DNA of 64,000 nt, from assembly GCF_900167375.1 (NCBI RefSeq), contig NZ_FUWY01000004.1, positions 1 through 64,000 of the forward strand, in the 5' to 3' direction. This DNA is from Anaerorhabdus furcosa (GTDB lineage: Bacteria; Bacillota_I; Bacilli_A; Erysipelotrichales; Erysipelotrichaceae). The translations under genes were made by a program, and so were the position numbers. Shown one piece after another: positions 39,720 through 49,980 of this stretch. Position 1 is the first letter of the stretch, and each line of letters opens with the position of its first letter. The notes under the pieces were generated by a model that was not told the DNA's origin, searched no databases, and saw nothing but the letters and a program-made list of their open reading frames with translations.

Positions 39720-41651
39720 TTATCCTTTATCGACAAAGTCACGTAAGCGTTTTGAACGAGTTGGATGTTTTAGTTTACGTAAAGCTTTCGCTTCAATTTG
39801 TCGAATTCTTTCACGTGTTACATTGAACTCTTTACCTACTTCTTCAAGTGTTCTTGTACGACCATCATACAATCCAAAACGTAAACGTAATACTTTTTCT
39901 TCTCTTTCAGTTAAACCTTGTAAAACCATGTTGATTTCATCTTTAAGCAATTGATTGTTTGCGTATTGATCCGGACTCATTGCATCTTTATCTTCAATGA
40001 AATCACCTAAGTGAGAATCATCTTCTTCACCAATAGGTGTTTCAAGTGATACTGGTTCCAATGCTATTTTTTGAATTTCTCTAACTTTTTCAGGTGAGAT
40101 ACCATCCATTTTTGCCGAAATTTCTTCTGCAGTTGGCTCTCTTCCTAAATCTTGTACAAGTTGTCGTTGAATACGTGTTAACTTGTTGATTGTTTCAACC
40201 ATATGTACTGGAATACGAATTGTTCTCGCTTGGTCAGCGATAGCACGAGTAATTGCTTGACGAATCCACCAAGTCGCATAAGTACTAAATTTAAACCCTT
40301 TTGTATAGTCAAACTTTTCAACCGCTTTAACAAGCCCCATGTTACCTTCTTGAATAAGATCAAGGAATAACATACCACGGCCAACATATTTCTTCGCAAT
40401 TGATACAACTAAACGTAAGTTGGCAGAGATTAGAATGCGCTTTGCTTCCTCATCCCCTTCTTCAATACGTTTTGCAATTTCAGGTTCATCTTCTGCTTTT
40501 AATAGAGGAACCCGTCCAATTTCTTTCAAATACATTTTAACTGGATCATTAATTCTTACATTAGCTGATTCAGCATAATTAATTTCTAATATTGGTTTTT
40601 CAATTGTTTCAACTTCATCTTCAATTTCTTCAGCATCATCTGCTAAGAAGTCAATATCATCATCACTAACCAGTTCTTCTGCGATATCCTCATCTTCAGA
40701 AATCGCAATCTCTTCATTAGCAAACCATTCATATAAGTCTTCCATTGAAGTATCATCTAAATCTAAATGATCTAGTGCATTCATAATGACATTTTGATAA
40801 ATTACTTTATCTTTTTTAAATACTTCTTTAAAATCCTCTTTCAATTCATCTAAGGTTTTTAATTGTTTCGTTTTGCCTTTACCTTTATAAATTTCAATCT
40901 TTGTTTGCTTATCCTTCTTTGATACTTTTGGTGTATCAGCTGGGGCTTTTACATTCTCAATAACAGTTTCCAATTTAATCTTTTCATCCTTTTCTTGCGA
41001 ATTCTTCTTCACGCTTTTCTTATTAACCTTATCGTCACTTAAAATAGGGTTCTTTACCTCTACATCTTTTTTTATTACTGTAGGTTGAACTTTTTTTTCA
41101 ACTACTTTTGGTGCTACTTTCTTGGAAACAGTCTTCTTTTCTACAACAGCCTTTTTAGCTAAAGGTTTTGGTTGTACCTTTTTTGTTTCCACCTTTTTCG
41201 TTATCGGTTTAGCTTTTTGTGCTACAACCTTTTTAACAGGTTTAGCCACAATAGCTTTCTTTGCAGATACATTCTTTGAAACAGCCTTTTTTGGCGCAAC
41301 TTTAGCTACTACTTTTTTAGCAGGTGCTTTCACTACAGCTTTTTTAGCAATAATCTTCTTTGCTTCTACTTTTTTAGTGACTACCTTTTTTGTAGAATCT
41401 TTAGCCACCACTTTCTTTGTAACTACTTTTTTAGAAACAGGTTTTGCAGTTTCTTTCTTAGCTACTACTTTTTTCACTGGTGCTTTAGCTACTACTTTCT
41501 TTGTAACTACTTTTTTGGCTTCAACTTTTTTTGTTGGTGTCTTTTTTGTAGCTACTTTCTTCGGTTCTACTTTTTTTGCAGGAGCTTTTTTTGTAGCAGT
41601 TTTACTTACTGTTTTAGTTGCTACTGTTTTGCTTTTTACGACTTTCTTCAT
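39720..41651 (-). CDS. rpoD: Primary RNA polymerase sigma factor with long Lys-rich N-terminal extension
   Basis: The last 275 residues are a standard housekeeping sigma factor: region 1.2 ([17 protein letters not shown]), region 2 ([37 protein letters not shown], split over 2.1-2.4), region 3 and region 4 ([43 protein letters not shown]). Residues 1 to about 200 are repeats rich in Lys, Ala and Val (KKVVAKK-type), histone H1-like, then an acidic stretch near 320-350. Total length 643 is far above the about 370 of Bacillus SigA. The ATG at 41651 follows AGGAGG; the gene overlaps dnaG by 38 bases. Confidence 0.95.
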   Translation of the reverse strand: MKKVVKSKTVATKTVSKTATKKAPAKKVEPKKVATKKTPTKKVEAKKVVTKKVVAKAPVKKVVAKKETAKPVSKKVVTKKVVAKDSTKKVVTKKVEAKKIIAKKAVVKAPAKKVVAKVAPKKAVSKNVSAKKAIVAKPVKKVVAQKAKPITKKVETKKVQPKPLAKKAVVEKKTVSKKVAPKVVEKKVQPTVIKKDVEVKNPILSDDKVNKKSVKKNSQEKDEKIKLETVIENVKAPADTPKVSKKDKQTKIEIYKGKGKTKQLKTLDELKEDFKEVFKKDKVIYQNVIMNALDHLDLDDTSMEDLYEWFANEEIAISEDEDIAEELVSDDDIDFLADDAEEIEDEVETIEKPILEINYAESANVRINDPVKMYLKEIGRVPLLKAEDEPEIAKRIEEGDEEAKRILISANLRLVVSIAKKYVGRGMLFLDLIQEGNMGLVKAVEKFDYTKGFKFSTYATWWIRQAITRAIADQARTIRIPVHMVETINKLTRIQRQLVQDLGREPTAEEISAKMDGISPEKVREIQKIALEPVSLETPIGEEDDSHLGDFIEDKDAMSPDQYANNQLLKDEINMVLQGLTEREEKVLRLRFGLYDGRTRTLEEVGKEFNVTRERIRQIEAKALRKLKHPTRSKRLRDFVDKG

Positions 41652-43401
41652 CGATATACCTCCTAAGTTCAACTAAACTATTACTATATTCTTGCATTAG
41701 TGCGTTTCTACTTTCCTCATTGGTAATGGTTCTGATTTGTTTTTTAAGGTTTTGCACCTTCTCTTCCAGCAACCATTTCTTAATGCGGTCAATTGACCCA
41801 ATCACTATTTCTTTCGAATAACTTTGTGGCATCGCTTCCGATGTTGTTAAATCAATTAAGTATTTCTTTAACTCATCACCTTGAAGTGAGTCCATAAAGT
41901 CTGCAAGAAAAATTTTGTCGGTTTTACGATACTCATCTAAAATCATCATCGCAACTTTTTGTTGCTTATCACTGGTTAGAAATCCTAGTTTTTCTTTATA
42001 GATTTCCGCAGCATCAATGCTTAGTAACATTTGTGCTATGAGAATATCTTCTGCCTTATTTCTACCATCGATTGCTTGAGTAATCGGTTGTACCTTCTTT
42101 TTAGGTGTGATTTCCTTTGGTTTAGAAACTTGCGTCTCATTCAACATGGATTGAAAATTAAATCCCGTCATTGTTGACAATTGATGAGTAAAGTTCTGCC
42201 TGTCAAAATCATCACTTAATAGTTTAATTTCACTCATCACTTCCTGTGCAAAATCTTTTTTGCTTGAGTAATTATCCAAATCATATTTGCTACTTAAGTA
42301 CTCAAAGACAAATTCCATCCATGTGATTGGTTTTTTAATCATGTCTTGTAGTCGTTCAATACCAAATTCTTTGATAATCTCATCAGGGTCTTTATCTGTT
42401 TTATTTGAAACGATTTCAACTTTGCACCCTAATTCTAACGCCATCTTACCAGCGCGATAGGTTGCTGCTTGTCCAGCCCTGTCTCCATCGTAGCAAAATC
42501 TTATCGTAGAGCTACATTGCTTCAACAATTTCAATTGATTTGTTGTGCATGCAGTTCCAAGTGTTGCACACACATTGCTAATCCCAGCACGTGCAAATGC
42601 AATCACATCTGTAACACCTTCTACCACGAGGATAAATCCCATTTTCCTTGCATCGTTTTTAGAGCGATGATAGTTATAAACAGTATTTCCTTTTACATAA
42701 AACTCTGTCTCAGTTGTATTGATATATTTACTTGGATTGCTTGGATCCATTGTTCTAGCACTAAAGCCAATTGGATTTCCATCCACATCATGAATGGGGA
42801 AGGTAATCCTTGAAGTAAATACATCATGTATTCCTGATTCAGTAATTTTTGTAACATTGGTAGCGATACAATCACTATCTTTGTATCCTTTTGCTTTGAG
42901 AAACTTAGCTAAATTGTCTGCTTCATCATTGTATCCAATTTGAAACTGTTGAATAATTTTTTCATCTAAGCCTCGTTTATGTAAATATTCTTTTGCAAGT
43001 GAGCCTGTTGCTGAATTTAGCGTATACATCATGTATTGAATTGCTTCATTCATGACTTTATAACCAGCTTCTTTATGTGGGTCAACTTGCTTCACAAAAT
43101 CTGATGTCGTCACTTGTAGTGGTTGTCCTATAAGTTCTGCAACTTTAACAACTGCCTCTGGAAATGTAATATGTTCATAGTCTTGAACAAAGGTGAAAAC
43201 ATTTCCACCAGCTCCACATACAAAGCATTTAAATATTTGTTTATCTTGAGAGATAGACAAGGATGGATCATGATCATCATGAAACGGACACACAGCGGTA
43301 AACGATTTTCCCTTTTTAACTAACGGAATAAATCGACCAATAATATCCGCGATGTCTGCGCTACTACGAACTTTTGCAATATCATCATCATTTAAGCGCA
43401 T
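41614..43401 (-). CDS. dnaG: DNA primase
   Basis: DnaG synthesises RNA primers at the fork. The N-terminal zinc domain has [14 protein letters not shown] and [11 protein letters not shown] (CHC2 type). The TOPRIM core shows [15 protein letters not shown] and [15 protein letters not shown]. The C-terminal part that contacts helicase follows, total 595 residues. The ATG at 43401 follows GGAGGG; a TTG two codons upstream is less likely. It lies 8 bases after glyQS. Confidence 0.95.
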   Translation of the reverse strand: MRLNDDDIAKVRSSADIADIIGRFIPLVKKGKSFTAVCPFHDDHDPSLSISQDKQIFKCFVCGAGGNVFTFVQDYEHITFPEAVVKVAELIGQPLQVTTSDFVKQVDPHKEAGYKVMNEAIQYMMYTLNSATGSLAKEYLHKRGLDEKIIQQFQIGYNDEADNLAKFLKAKGYKDSDCIATNVTKITESGIHDVFTSRITFPIHDVDGNPIGFSARTMDPSNPSKYINTTETEFYVKGNTVYNYHRSKNDARKMGFILVVEGVTDVIAFARAGISNVCATLGTACTTNQLKLLKQCSSTIRFCYDGDRAGQAATYRAGKMALELGCKVEIVSNKTDKDPDEIIKEFGIERLQDMIKKPITWMEFVFEYLSSKYDLDNYSSKKDFAQEVMSEIKLLSDDFDRQNFTHQLSTMTGFNFQSMLNETQVSKPKEITPKKKVQPITQAIDGRNKAEDILIAQMLLSIDAAEIYKEKLGFLTSDKQQKVAMMILDEYRKTDKIFLADFMDSLQGDELKKYLIDLTTSEAMPQSYSKEIVIGSIDRIKKWLLEEKVQNLKKQIRTITNEESRNALMQEYSNSLVELRRYIDEESRKKQNSSN

Positions 43402-43415
43402 AAGCAATCCCTCCT

Positions 43416-44795
43416 TTAGAATTTAATTGCTTTTGAAATATAATCCTTAACTTCAGTTAATGGTATTCTTTCTTGCTCCATTGAGTCACGATGACGTATT
43501 GTCACACATTGATCTTGTTCTGTTTCAAAATCAACTGTAATACAGAAAGGTGTACCAATTGCATCTTGTCTGCGATAACGTTTACCAATACTTCCTGCAT
43601 CATCAAAGTCACATGTAAATTCACTAGCCAACTCTGCATATAACAGACGTGCTGTATCACCTAACTGTTTAGACAAAGGTAAGATACAAGCCTTAATTGG
43701 TGCTAAAGCTGGAGAGAAATGCATTACGATTCGTGAATCATCTTCACTAAGTTTCTCTTCATCATATGCTTCACAAAAGAACATCAAGAACAAACGTTCA
43801 ACACCAACAGCTGGTTCTACACAATAAGGAATATATTTTTCATTTGTTGTTGGATCTAAATATTCCATTGAAGTTTTAGAATGTTCCATATGGCGAGACA
43901 AATCATAATTAGTACGATCTGCAATTCCCCATAGTTCACCCCACCCAAATGGGTATTCATATTCAATATCACAAGTTCCTACTGAATAGAAACTCAATTC
44001 TTCTTTCGCATGCTCACGGAAACGTAAATTAGAATCACTTCCACCATTTAAAGATAAAATCCAATCCATACAGAATTTCTTCCAATACTCATACCATTCC
44101 AAATCAGTACCAGGTTGGCAGAAGAATTCCATTTCCATTTGTTCAAATTCACGAACACGGAAGATGAAATTTCCAGGAGTAATTTCATTTCTAAATGATT
44201 TTCCAACTTGCCCAATACCGAAAGGTAATTTCTTACGCATTGTACGTTGAACATTTTTGAAATTCACAAACATCCCTTGTGCAGTTTCAGGACGAAGATA
44301 AATCGTATTCTTTGCATCTTCAAGTGTACCTTGGAATGTTTTAAACATTAAATTAAATTGACGGATATCTGTAAAATCATGTGCTCCACAATCAGGGCAA
44401 CCAATATGATTGTCTTTTATGTATTGCATCATCTCATCATTTGACCAACCCTCAGGATTTACTTCACCCTTCGAAAACTCTTCAATCAAGTGATCTGCAC
44501 GATGACGTGTTTTACATTGTCTACAATCCATTAATGGATCACTAAATCCAGTTAAATGCCCTGTAGCTTCCCATACTTTTGGATTCATCAAAATTGCAGA
44601 CTGAATTCCAACATTGTAAGGACTCTCTTGAATGAATTTCTTCCACCAAGCATGTTTAATATTCTTTTTTAATTCTGCTCCCAATGGACCAAAATCCCAC
44701 GTATTACTCAAACCACCATAAATTTCAGAGCCTTGAAACACAAACCCTGAATTCTTTGCGTGATTTACTATTTTTTCAAATGTTTTTTCAGCCAT
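43416..44795 (-). CDS. glyQS: Glycyl-tRNA synthetase, single-chain class II type
   Basis: The 459-residue homodimeric form charges tRNA-Gly. N-terminal [27 protein letters not shown] is characteristic (quoted in part), then motif 2 ([16 protein letters not shown]), [14 protein letters not shown], and the C-terminal anticodon-binding domain with [16 protein letters not shown]. There is no separate beta subunit. No T-box was seen in the 65 bases upstream, so it is probably expressed as part of the larger cluster. Confidence 0.94.
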   Translation of the reverse strand: MAEKTFEKIVNHAKNSGFVFQGSEIYGGLSNTWDFGPLGAELKKNIKHAWWKKFIQESPYNVGIQSAILMNPKVWEATGHLTGFSDPLMDCRQCKTRHRADHLIEEFSKGEVNPEGWSNDEMMQYIKDNHIGCPDCGAHDFTDIRQFNLMFKTFQGTLEDAKNTIYLRPETAQGMFVNFKNVQRTMRKKLPFGIGQVGKSFRNEITPGNFIFRVREFEQMEMEFFCQPGTDLEWYEYWKKFCMDWILSLNGGSDSNLRFREHAKEELSFYSVGTCDIEYEYPFGWGELWGIADRTNYDLSRHMEHSKTSMEYLDPTTNEKYIPYCVEPAVGVERLFLMFFCEAYDEEKLSEDDSRIVMHFSPALAPIKACILPLSKQLGDTARLLYAELASEFTCDFDDAGSIGKRYRRQDAIGTPFCITVDFETEQDQCVTIRHRDSMEQERIPLTEVKDYISKAIKF

Positions 44796-44861
44796 ATTTT
44801 CTCCTTTTTAGACATTTTATTCTAATGTATAATATACCATATTTAAAGGGTTTCAGTCAAT

Positions 44862-45200
44862 TTAAGTACGGCTTAAGTTTTTGCTTAAAAAGAGATTCTT
44901 TGCAATAATTCCTATTAAGCATCCTACGACAAACGCAAGGAAGTGAATCATTGCGAAAATAATCGCCGACAAATTGTAGTAAAGAAACATTGTCGGTATA
45001 AACAAGACACCCACAAGTACTGGATAAACCCAATGTGGTTGATTCATTGAAGTATAGAAAGTTCCTAAGATAATTGTGATTAAAGGCATTACCAACAACA
45101 TTAAAATGGTTTCATTGGCATTACCTCTAAATAGTAAAGGTAAAACATAGAAATTAAGAATGACACATACTAGATTAATAAGTAAACTTTTATTTTTCAT
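44862..45200 (-). CDS. Small membrane protein between recO and glyQS
   Basis: Four hydrophobic spans in 112 residues (about 5-22, 30-48, 58-75, 80-102) and a basic tail. No family recognised. The ATG at 45200 follows GGAGGTTTAAG, where TAA is the recO stop, so it is read directly after recO. A longer frame (to 45311) would overlap recO and is rejected. Confidence 0.6.
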   Translation of the reverse strand: MKNKSLLINLVCVILNFYVLPLLFRGNANETILMLLVMPLITIILGTFYTSMNQPHWVYPVLVGVLFIPTMFLYYNLSAIIFAMIHFLAFVVGCLIGIIAKNLFLSKNLSRT

Positions 45201-45201
45201 C

Positions 45202-45957
45202 TTAAACCTCCACGATTTCCTTAAGAAATTTCCATGATGTTGAATCGATTCCACTATGTACTTGCAAGAATTCAAACATTGAACTACAATCTTGAAAACT
45301 CCAAGGTCCATAATTTTTTAATACGTCATAATTTTCTATACCTGCTTTATTAATTAATCGAAAGCGTTTTAAATCCATTTGCGTATCGATACTACTGTCT
45401 AATTCACTCATACATTCACTGCAAACAAAACCACCCTCTTCAATGCTAATACGATTTACTTTGGTATTACCACAGAGTACACATTCATCAACAATTGGTG
45501 GTATACCAAGGTAATTTAACATTTGTGCTAAAAATAAACAAAGAAGTAACGGATGTTGTTTTTCTTGATTTAATTTATCCAAACTGAAAACAAGTAAATC
45601 AAAATAATTGTCATTTACATCTTCATCCAGTACACCTTGAGGTAAACTTTTATCAATCAGTTCACAGAATATTGCAGCAATATTCATTTTTTCTAAATCT
45701 TCTTGTAGGAAACGATTTGAGGATTTAATTGAAGCATTCTTTATTGTAAACATTGATTTATCTTCAACATAATCAAATACAAATTCACTTAAGACATATG
45801 GTAAACAAGAAGTACTTGATTTACTATTCATTTTCTTTACACCACGTGCAGTGAGTGTTAACTTACCATATTCCTTTGTAAGAACTGTCAAAAGAGCATC
45901 ATTTTCACGATACTCACTTTGCTTCAATACTATCCCTAATACTTTCTCATTCATCAT
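45202..45957 (-). CDS. recO: DNA repair protein RecO
   Basis: RecO loads RecA in the RecF pathway. The N-terminal OB fold begins VLGIVLKQSEYRENDALLTVLTKEYGKL (in part), with TARGVKKMNSK. The C-terminal helical domain has a zinc motif: CVLCGN and CSECMS separated by 15 residues. 251 residues. Its start is embedded in the end of era (era stop at 45947), typical for the era-recO pair. Confidence 0.92.
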   Translation of the reverse strand: MMNEKVLGIVLKQSEYRENDALLTVLTKEYGKLTLTARGVKKMNSKSSTSCLPYVLSEFVFDYVEDKSMFTIKNASIKSSNRFLQEDLEKMNIAAIFCELIDKSLPQGVLDEDVNDNYFDLLVFSLDKLNQEKQHPLLLCLFLAQMLNYLGIPPIVDECVLCGNTKVNRISIEEGGFVCSECMSELDSSIDTQMDLKRFRLINKAGIENYDVLKNYGPWSFQDCSSMFEFLQVHSGIDSTSWKFLKEIVEV

Positions 45958-46843
45958 CAACCTCGATTTGGATATATCCTAATTGTTGAAGTTTACTCTT
46001 ACGATTTCGCCAATCTTTTTCAACACGAACAAAACATTCTAGATAAATGGTTTCACCCAAAATACCTTCAATTTCTTTGCGTGCTTGAGTTCCAATTTCT
46101 TTAATCATTGATCCTTGTTTTCCAATAATAATCCCTTTTTGACTATTTCTTTCAACAAGTATCATTGCGTTAATCAACAATTTACCTTTTTTCCTACCCA
46201 TTCTTTCAATCACAACTGCAACTGAATGAGGAATTTCTTCTTCTGTTAAAAGAAGTACTTTCTCACGAATTAATTCAGAAATAATAAATTGTTCTGGATA
46301 ATCACAGACTTGATCTTCTGGATAATATTGAATTCCATCTTCCATATATGTTTTTGTAATAGTAATTAGTTCTGCAAGATTTGTATTTTCTTTTGCAGAA
46401 ATTGGAAATATCTCCGCAAAATCATGTCGCTTTGACCACTCAATTAATAAATCCATGATTTTATCTCTACTCAACAAATCAATTTTATTCAAAATTAAGA
46501 ACACTGGGATTTTCTTTTCTTTAAGTGATGCCAATACAAACTCATCGCCACTACCAAAAGGTACACTGCCATCCACTAATAAATAGATACAATCTACCCC
46601 ACTTGCAGCCGCAAAAGCTTCTTTATTCATTTGTGCCCCTAATTCATGATGTGGTTTATGGATGCCTGGAGTATCAACAAAAATAAGTTGAGAATCTTCA
46701 TCCGTACGTATTCCTCGAATTTGATTTCTTGTTGTTTGAGGTTTTGGTGAGATGATCGCAACCTTTTGTTGAATAAGTGCATTTAATAATGTACTCTTCC
46801 CTGCATTGGGTCTGCCTACTAAAGCAATAAAACCTGATTTCAT
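45947..46843 (-). CDS. era: GTPase Era
   Basis: Era assists 16S rRNA maturation. The G domain shows GRPNAGKSTLLNAL (G1), TTRNQIRG (G2), DTPGIHKPHHELG (G3), NKIDLL (G4) and SAKENTN (G5). The KH domain has GIIIGKQGSMIKEIGTQARKEIE, giving 298 residues. The start overlaps the cdd stop by 4 bases. Confidence 0.96.
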   Translation of the reverse strand: MKSGFIALVGRPNAGKSTLLNALIQQKVAIISPKPQTTRNQIRGIRTDEDSQLIFVDTPGIHKPHHELGAQMNKEAFAAASGVDCIYLLVDGSVPFGSGDEFVLASLKEKKIPVFLILNKIDLLSRDKIMDLLIEWSKRHDFAEIFPISAKENTNLAELITITKTYMEDGIQYYPEDQVCDYPEQFIISELIREKVLLLTEEEIPHSVAVVIERMGRKKGKLLINAMILVERNSQKGIIIGKQGSMIKEIGTQARKEIEGILGETIYLECFVRVEKDWRNRKSKLQQLGYIQIEVDDE

Positions 46844-47238
46844 TTCAAATCCTCAGGTCCAAATTGCATAGGTAGTAATTCCCTAATTGTTTTCTCCATT
46901 GTTTCAATACCATTTGAAAGAAGAATTGGCGTATCTTGATTTAATAACTCAGCCAATACTTGTCTACAAATACCACATGGTGCTCCAATACGACCACCAT
47001 CAGTAACAATCGCAATTGCTTCGATATCATCTTTACGATATCCATATGAATAAGCCCCAAAGATAGCACTACGTTCTCCACAATTTGCAGCACCATAAGC
47101 AGCATTTTCAATATTAGCTCCTTTAAATGTTCTACCATCTTTACATAAAACACATGCCCCTACGTGATAATTAGAATAAGGTGCATAGGCATTCTTCATT
47201 GCTTCAAAAGCTTCATCTAATACATGTTGATATTTCAT
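46840..47238 (-). CDS. cdd: Cytidine deaminase
   Basis: Cdd converts cytidine and deoxycytidine to uridine forms. Key residues: NIENAAYGAANCGERSAIF with the Cys ligand and catalytic Glu, and APCGICRQVLAEL with two Cys ligands. 132 residues, homotetrameric type. The start follows GGAGGGTAAAAACG. Its position between dgkA and era is common in Bacillota. Confidence 0.95.
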   Translation of the reverse strand: MKYQHVLDEAFEAMKNAYAPYSNYHVGACVLCKDGRTFKGANIENAAYGAANCGERSAIFGAYSYGYRKDDIEAIAIVTDGGRIGAPCGICRQVLAELLNQDTPILLSNGIETMEKTIRELLPMQFGPEDLK

Positions 47239-47243
47239 CGTTT

Positions 47244-47579
47244 TTACCCTCCTATATGGTTTAATACCATTACAATACCGATTATTAATGAGATAGACGC
47301 TGAAAATAATACAGCACCTGCCGACATATCTTTAATTGATTTAATTCTTGGATCTGTTTCAGTAGAGCAAAAATCACACACTTTTTCAATGCATGTATTG
47401 ATCATCTCGATAGAGATAACCAAACCACAACATAATCCCAAGATTAACCATTCCATCATTGTAAACTTTAATACAAAAGCGACAATCACAGCTCCAATCA
47501 TAAAAATGAATTGAATTAAAACACTACGATGCGAAAGAGCTTCTGCTAGTCCTGAAAATGCTACTTTAAATTTATTCAT
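47244..47579 (-). CDS. dgkA: Undecaprenol/diacylglycerol kinase (Gram-positive DgkA)
   Basis: Three membrane spans in 111 residues with the family block EMINTCIEKVCDF near the second span and the DPRIKSIKDMSAGAVLF segment. The Gram-positive member mainly phosphorylates undecaprenol to recycle the cell-wall lipid carrier. It overlaps ybeY by 4 bases. Confidence 0.9.
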   Translation of the reverse strand: MNKFKVAFSGLAEALSHRSVLIQFIFMIGAVIVAFVLKFTMMEWLILGLCCGLVISIEMINTCIEKVCDFCSTETDPRIKSIKDMSAGAVLFSASISLIIGIVMVLNHIGG

Positions 47580-48031
47580 CGTGGCACCACTGGATCTAGA
47601 ATTTTATGTTGTAAGTTAAACATTTTCTTCTCATCCTTTGCATTCATATGATCATATCCCAAACAATGCAATAAGCCATGAATAAATAGAAAACAAAATT
47701 CTCTTTCTTCACTATGACCATATGCTTGCGCTTGTTCAATCACCGCATCAACATTTAGGAATACATCACCTAATTCCTTAACATCACTTACTAAATCATA
47801 CTCATCTTCACTATCACAAATCGCAAAACTAATTACATCTGTAGGACGATCAATTTGGCGATACATTAAGTTCACCTCATGTATTTTTTTAGATTTGACT
47901 AAAATAACCGAAATGGACATTTCATCATTTAACTTCAAAACACTCAATGTGCGATTAGCCAATTCCTCTAAACGCGAATAATATTTTTTCCAATAGGTAC
48001 TTCTTGTTTTATTTATCATCGTTACAATCAT
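47576..48031 (-). CDS. ybeY: Endoribonuclease YbeY
   Basis: YbeY works in 16S rRNA 3'-end maturation. The zinc motif is HGLLHCLGYDH near residue 125, and RPTDVISFAICD is the second family block. 151 residues. The first ATG (48031) follows GAGG with 8-base spacing. It lies about 30 bases after phoH. Confidence 0.93.
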   Translation of the reverse strand: MIVTMINKTRSTYWKKYYSRLEELANRTLSVLKLNDEMSISVILVKSKKIHEVNLMYRQIDRPTDVISFAICDSEDEYDLVSDVKELGDVFLNVDAVIEQAQAYGHSEEREFCFLFIHGLLHCLGYDHMNAKDEKKMFNLQHKILDPVVPR

Positions 48032-48061
48032 CGTACTATCCTCGCTTAAACATTATAACAC

Positions 48062-49024
48062 TCAAATCCCTTTAGATGCATATCGGTCAATAATTTTTTG
48101 TACAAGTGGGTGACGAACGACATCATCACTTGTTAGATGCAAAATCTTTATTTCCTCAATACCTTCCAATAACTTCGCTGAATCCACTAATCCCGATACC
48201 ATACCACGGTGCAAATCAATCTGTGTGATATCGCCAGTAATTACCATTTTAGAATTAAATCCTAGTCGAGTTAAGAACATTTTCATTTGTGAAGCAGTTG
48301 TATTTTGAGCTTCATCTAAAATTACAAAAGCATCTTCTAAGGTACGACCACGCATATAAGCGAGTGGTGCAATTTCAATTGTTCCTTTTTCAATGTATTT
48401 TTCTGTTTGCTCAGCTCCTAGCATCACATGCAGTGCATCATACAAGGGCGTAAGGTATGGATCCACCTTTTCTTTTAAGTCGCCTGGCAGAAACCCCAAA
48501 CTCTCCCCCGCCTCAACAGCAGGACGAGTCAGTACAATACGTTTAACTTCACCTTTTTTAAGCATTCCTACTGCTTCAATCACTGCCAAGTACGTTTTAC
48601 CAGTACCCGCAGGCCCAATCGCAAAAACAATATCATATTTTTCAATTGCCTCAACAAAACGATACTGTCCTATTGTTTTAGGAGAAATCAATTTCCCATT
48701 CATTGTTTTGCCTATCACTTTTTTATGCAAATCAACCCAAGTTTCTGTTTCATTTTTACTCACTAAGCGATAACTATACAAAACATCTCTCTCTGTGATT
48801 TCTTGATTTTTCTTCACTATTTCTACTAAAGCTTCTAAAACTTCCGTTATTTTAGCTAATGTCTTTTCATCACATTCGTCAATTGTAAATTCATGATTTC
48901 GAAATACAATTTGTTTTTCAAAGCATTTTGATAAAACCTCTAAATTACGATCTTGTGGACCAACCAATCGAGTCGCTTCATCTGCACTTAAATCTTCAAT
49001 GCTGAATATTTTTTCATTTGTCAA
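48062..49024 (-). CDS. phoH: PhoH-family ATPase
   Basis: A 320-residue P-loop ATPase/RNA-helicase-like protein with Walker A GPAGTGKTYLAV, LTRPAVEAGESLGFLPGDLKEK, Walker B AFVILDEAQNTTASQMKMFLTR and MVITGDITQIDLHRG. Commonly next to ybeY and thought to act in rRNA processing. The start codon is TTG at 49024, with GAGGGGGATTATCC upstream. First gene of the long phoH-trmK cluster. Confidence 0.9.
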   Translation of the reverse strand: MTNEKIFSIEDLSADEATRLVGPQDRNLEVLSKCFEKQIVFRNHEFTIDECDEKTLAKITEVLEALVEIVKKNQEITERDVLYSYRLVSKNETETWVDLHKKVIGKTMNGKLISPKTIGQYRFVEAIEKYDIVFAIGPAGTGKTYLAVIEAVGMLKKGEVKRIVLTRPAVEAGESLGFLPGDLKEKVDPYLTPLYDALHVMLGAEQTEKYIEKGTIEIAPLAYMRGRTLEDAFVILDEAQNTTASQMKMFLTRLGFNSKMVITGDITQIDLHRGMVSGLVDSAKLLEGIEEIKILHLTSDDVVRHPLVQKIIDRYASKGI

Positions 49025-49122
49025 AGGATAATCCCCCTCTTTGTATCTATTTTATCAAAAAACAGACATAAAATCATTCTTCATATTAAATAAGTGGAAT
49101 TTCTTTTCATATTCTTTTAAAC

Positions 49123-49151
49123 TTGACCATTCACACTAAAAGTGCTATTTA
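49123..49151 (+). promoter_or_regulatory. Promoter of the prepilin gene
   Basis: TTGACC, a 17-base spacer and TATTTA, ending 22 bases before the ATG. Confidence 0.6.
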
Positions 49152-49173
49152 ATAAGTACAAGGAGCGTGTGAA

Positions 49174-49917
49174 ATGAATAAAGTAACTAAAAAAGGGTTC
49201 ACACTCATTGAACTCATTGTAGTCATTGCTGTCTTAGCAGTACTAGGCTTATTATTAGTGCCTCAAATTTCTGGCTATATCGACGCAAGTCAGGCAACAA
49301 CTTGCCTAAATAATAGAAAACTTGTTGAAAGAGCCATCACCGTTGCAGAAGCACAATCAGGTAAAAAGCAAACCTTTACAAAGCCAGAAGATGTGGCAGC
49401 AATACCAGGAAGTTTATATGATGGCGGTAAAATCTGTCCAAAGGATGGCACAATCACCATCATGGATGGCAAAGTTAATTGTAGTATTCATAAAGAATCA
49501 ACTGGTGGCGGAGGTTCTAGTTTCATTAAAGATGGAACAATTTTAGACCAGAGAGAAAATGCTGTCGATTATACCAATCAAGCAAGAATAAATTTTAATG
49601 ATGTCATCAAGCAATTACAACCCGATGGAACCTATCGTTATGTCAAATGCATAAGTTCAACTGGATGTGCAGTTGATGCCTTTCCTTCATTACCATTTTC
49701 TGGCCCCGACGCAGCTCGATTCAAGGAAGTTTCTCTTGAATTTTATTATTGGAATAATTATAACAAAGGCGATATCATTACGTACAATGGGGAGTATTAT
49801 ATGTGGAATAGTAATAATTCATATCCAACATCACCTAACTTCAAGGATCCATCGAAATCAAATGAATTTACAAAGATGGTTAAGGATGCCAGTGGAAATT
49901 GGGCGCCAGCAAATTAA
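49174..49917 (+). CDS. Type IV prepilin-like protein (orphan pseudopilin)
   Basis: The N-terminus KKGFTLIELIVVIAVLAVLGL is a class III signal: cleavage after Gly, then F-T-L-I-E with Glu5, then a hydrophobic helix (written here in part: GFTLIELIVVIAVLAVLG). The globular part has a few Cys, a Gly/Ser-rich turn (GGGGSS) and an aromatic-rich C-terminus (EFYYWNNYN). 247 residues. A prepilin peptidase and assembly ATPase are needed but none is in the window. It has its own promoter and AAGGAG site. Confidence 0.82.
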   Translation: MNKVTKKGFTLIELIVVIAVLAVLGLLLVPQISGYIDASQATTCLNNRKLVERAITVAEAQSGKKQTFTKPEDVAAIPGSLYDGGKICPKDGTITIMDGKVNCSIHKESTGGGGSSFIKDGTILDQRENAVDYTNQARINFNDVIKQLQPDGTYRYVKCISSTGCAVDAFPSLPFSGPDAARFKEVSLEFYYWNNYNKGDIITYNGEYYMWNSNNSYPTSPNFKDPSKSNEFTKMVKDASGNWAPAN

Positions 49918-49929
49918 ATTGCACACATC

Positions 49930-49959
49930 TTGATTAAATACACCTCAAATCTTTACAAT
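49930..49959 (+). promoter_or_regulatory. Promoter of the tyrosine phosphatase gene
   Basis: TTGATT, an 18-base spacer and TACAAT, ending 21 bases before the ATG at 49981. Confidence 0.5.
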
Positions 49960-49980
49960 AGAGATAGGAGGTGTTTTCTT

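Noticed and set aside
41100-41650. CRISPR-like or tandem DNA repeat in the rpoD 5' region
   Set aside because: The repeats are irregular, in-frame and encode KKVVAKK-type protein repeats; there are no equal spacers.
41122-41676. A 184-codon plus-strand frame opposite the rpoD N-terminus, predicted protein very rich in Phe, Thr and Ala
   Set aside because: It is the antisense reading of the Lys/Val repeat (AAA/AAG runs read as TTT/CTT). The rpoD frame continues into regular sigma regions and has the ribosome binding site.
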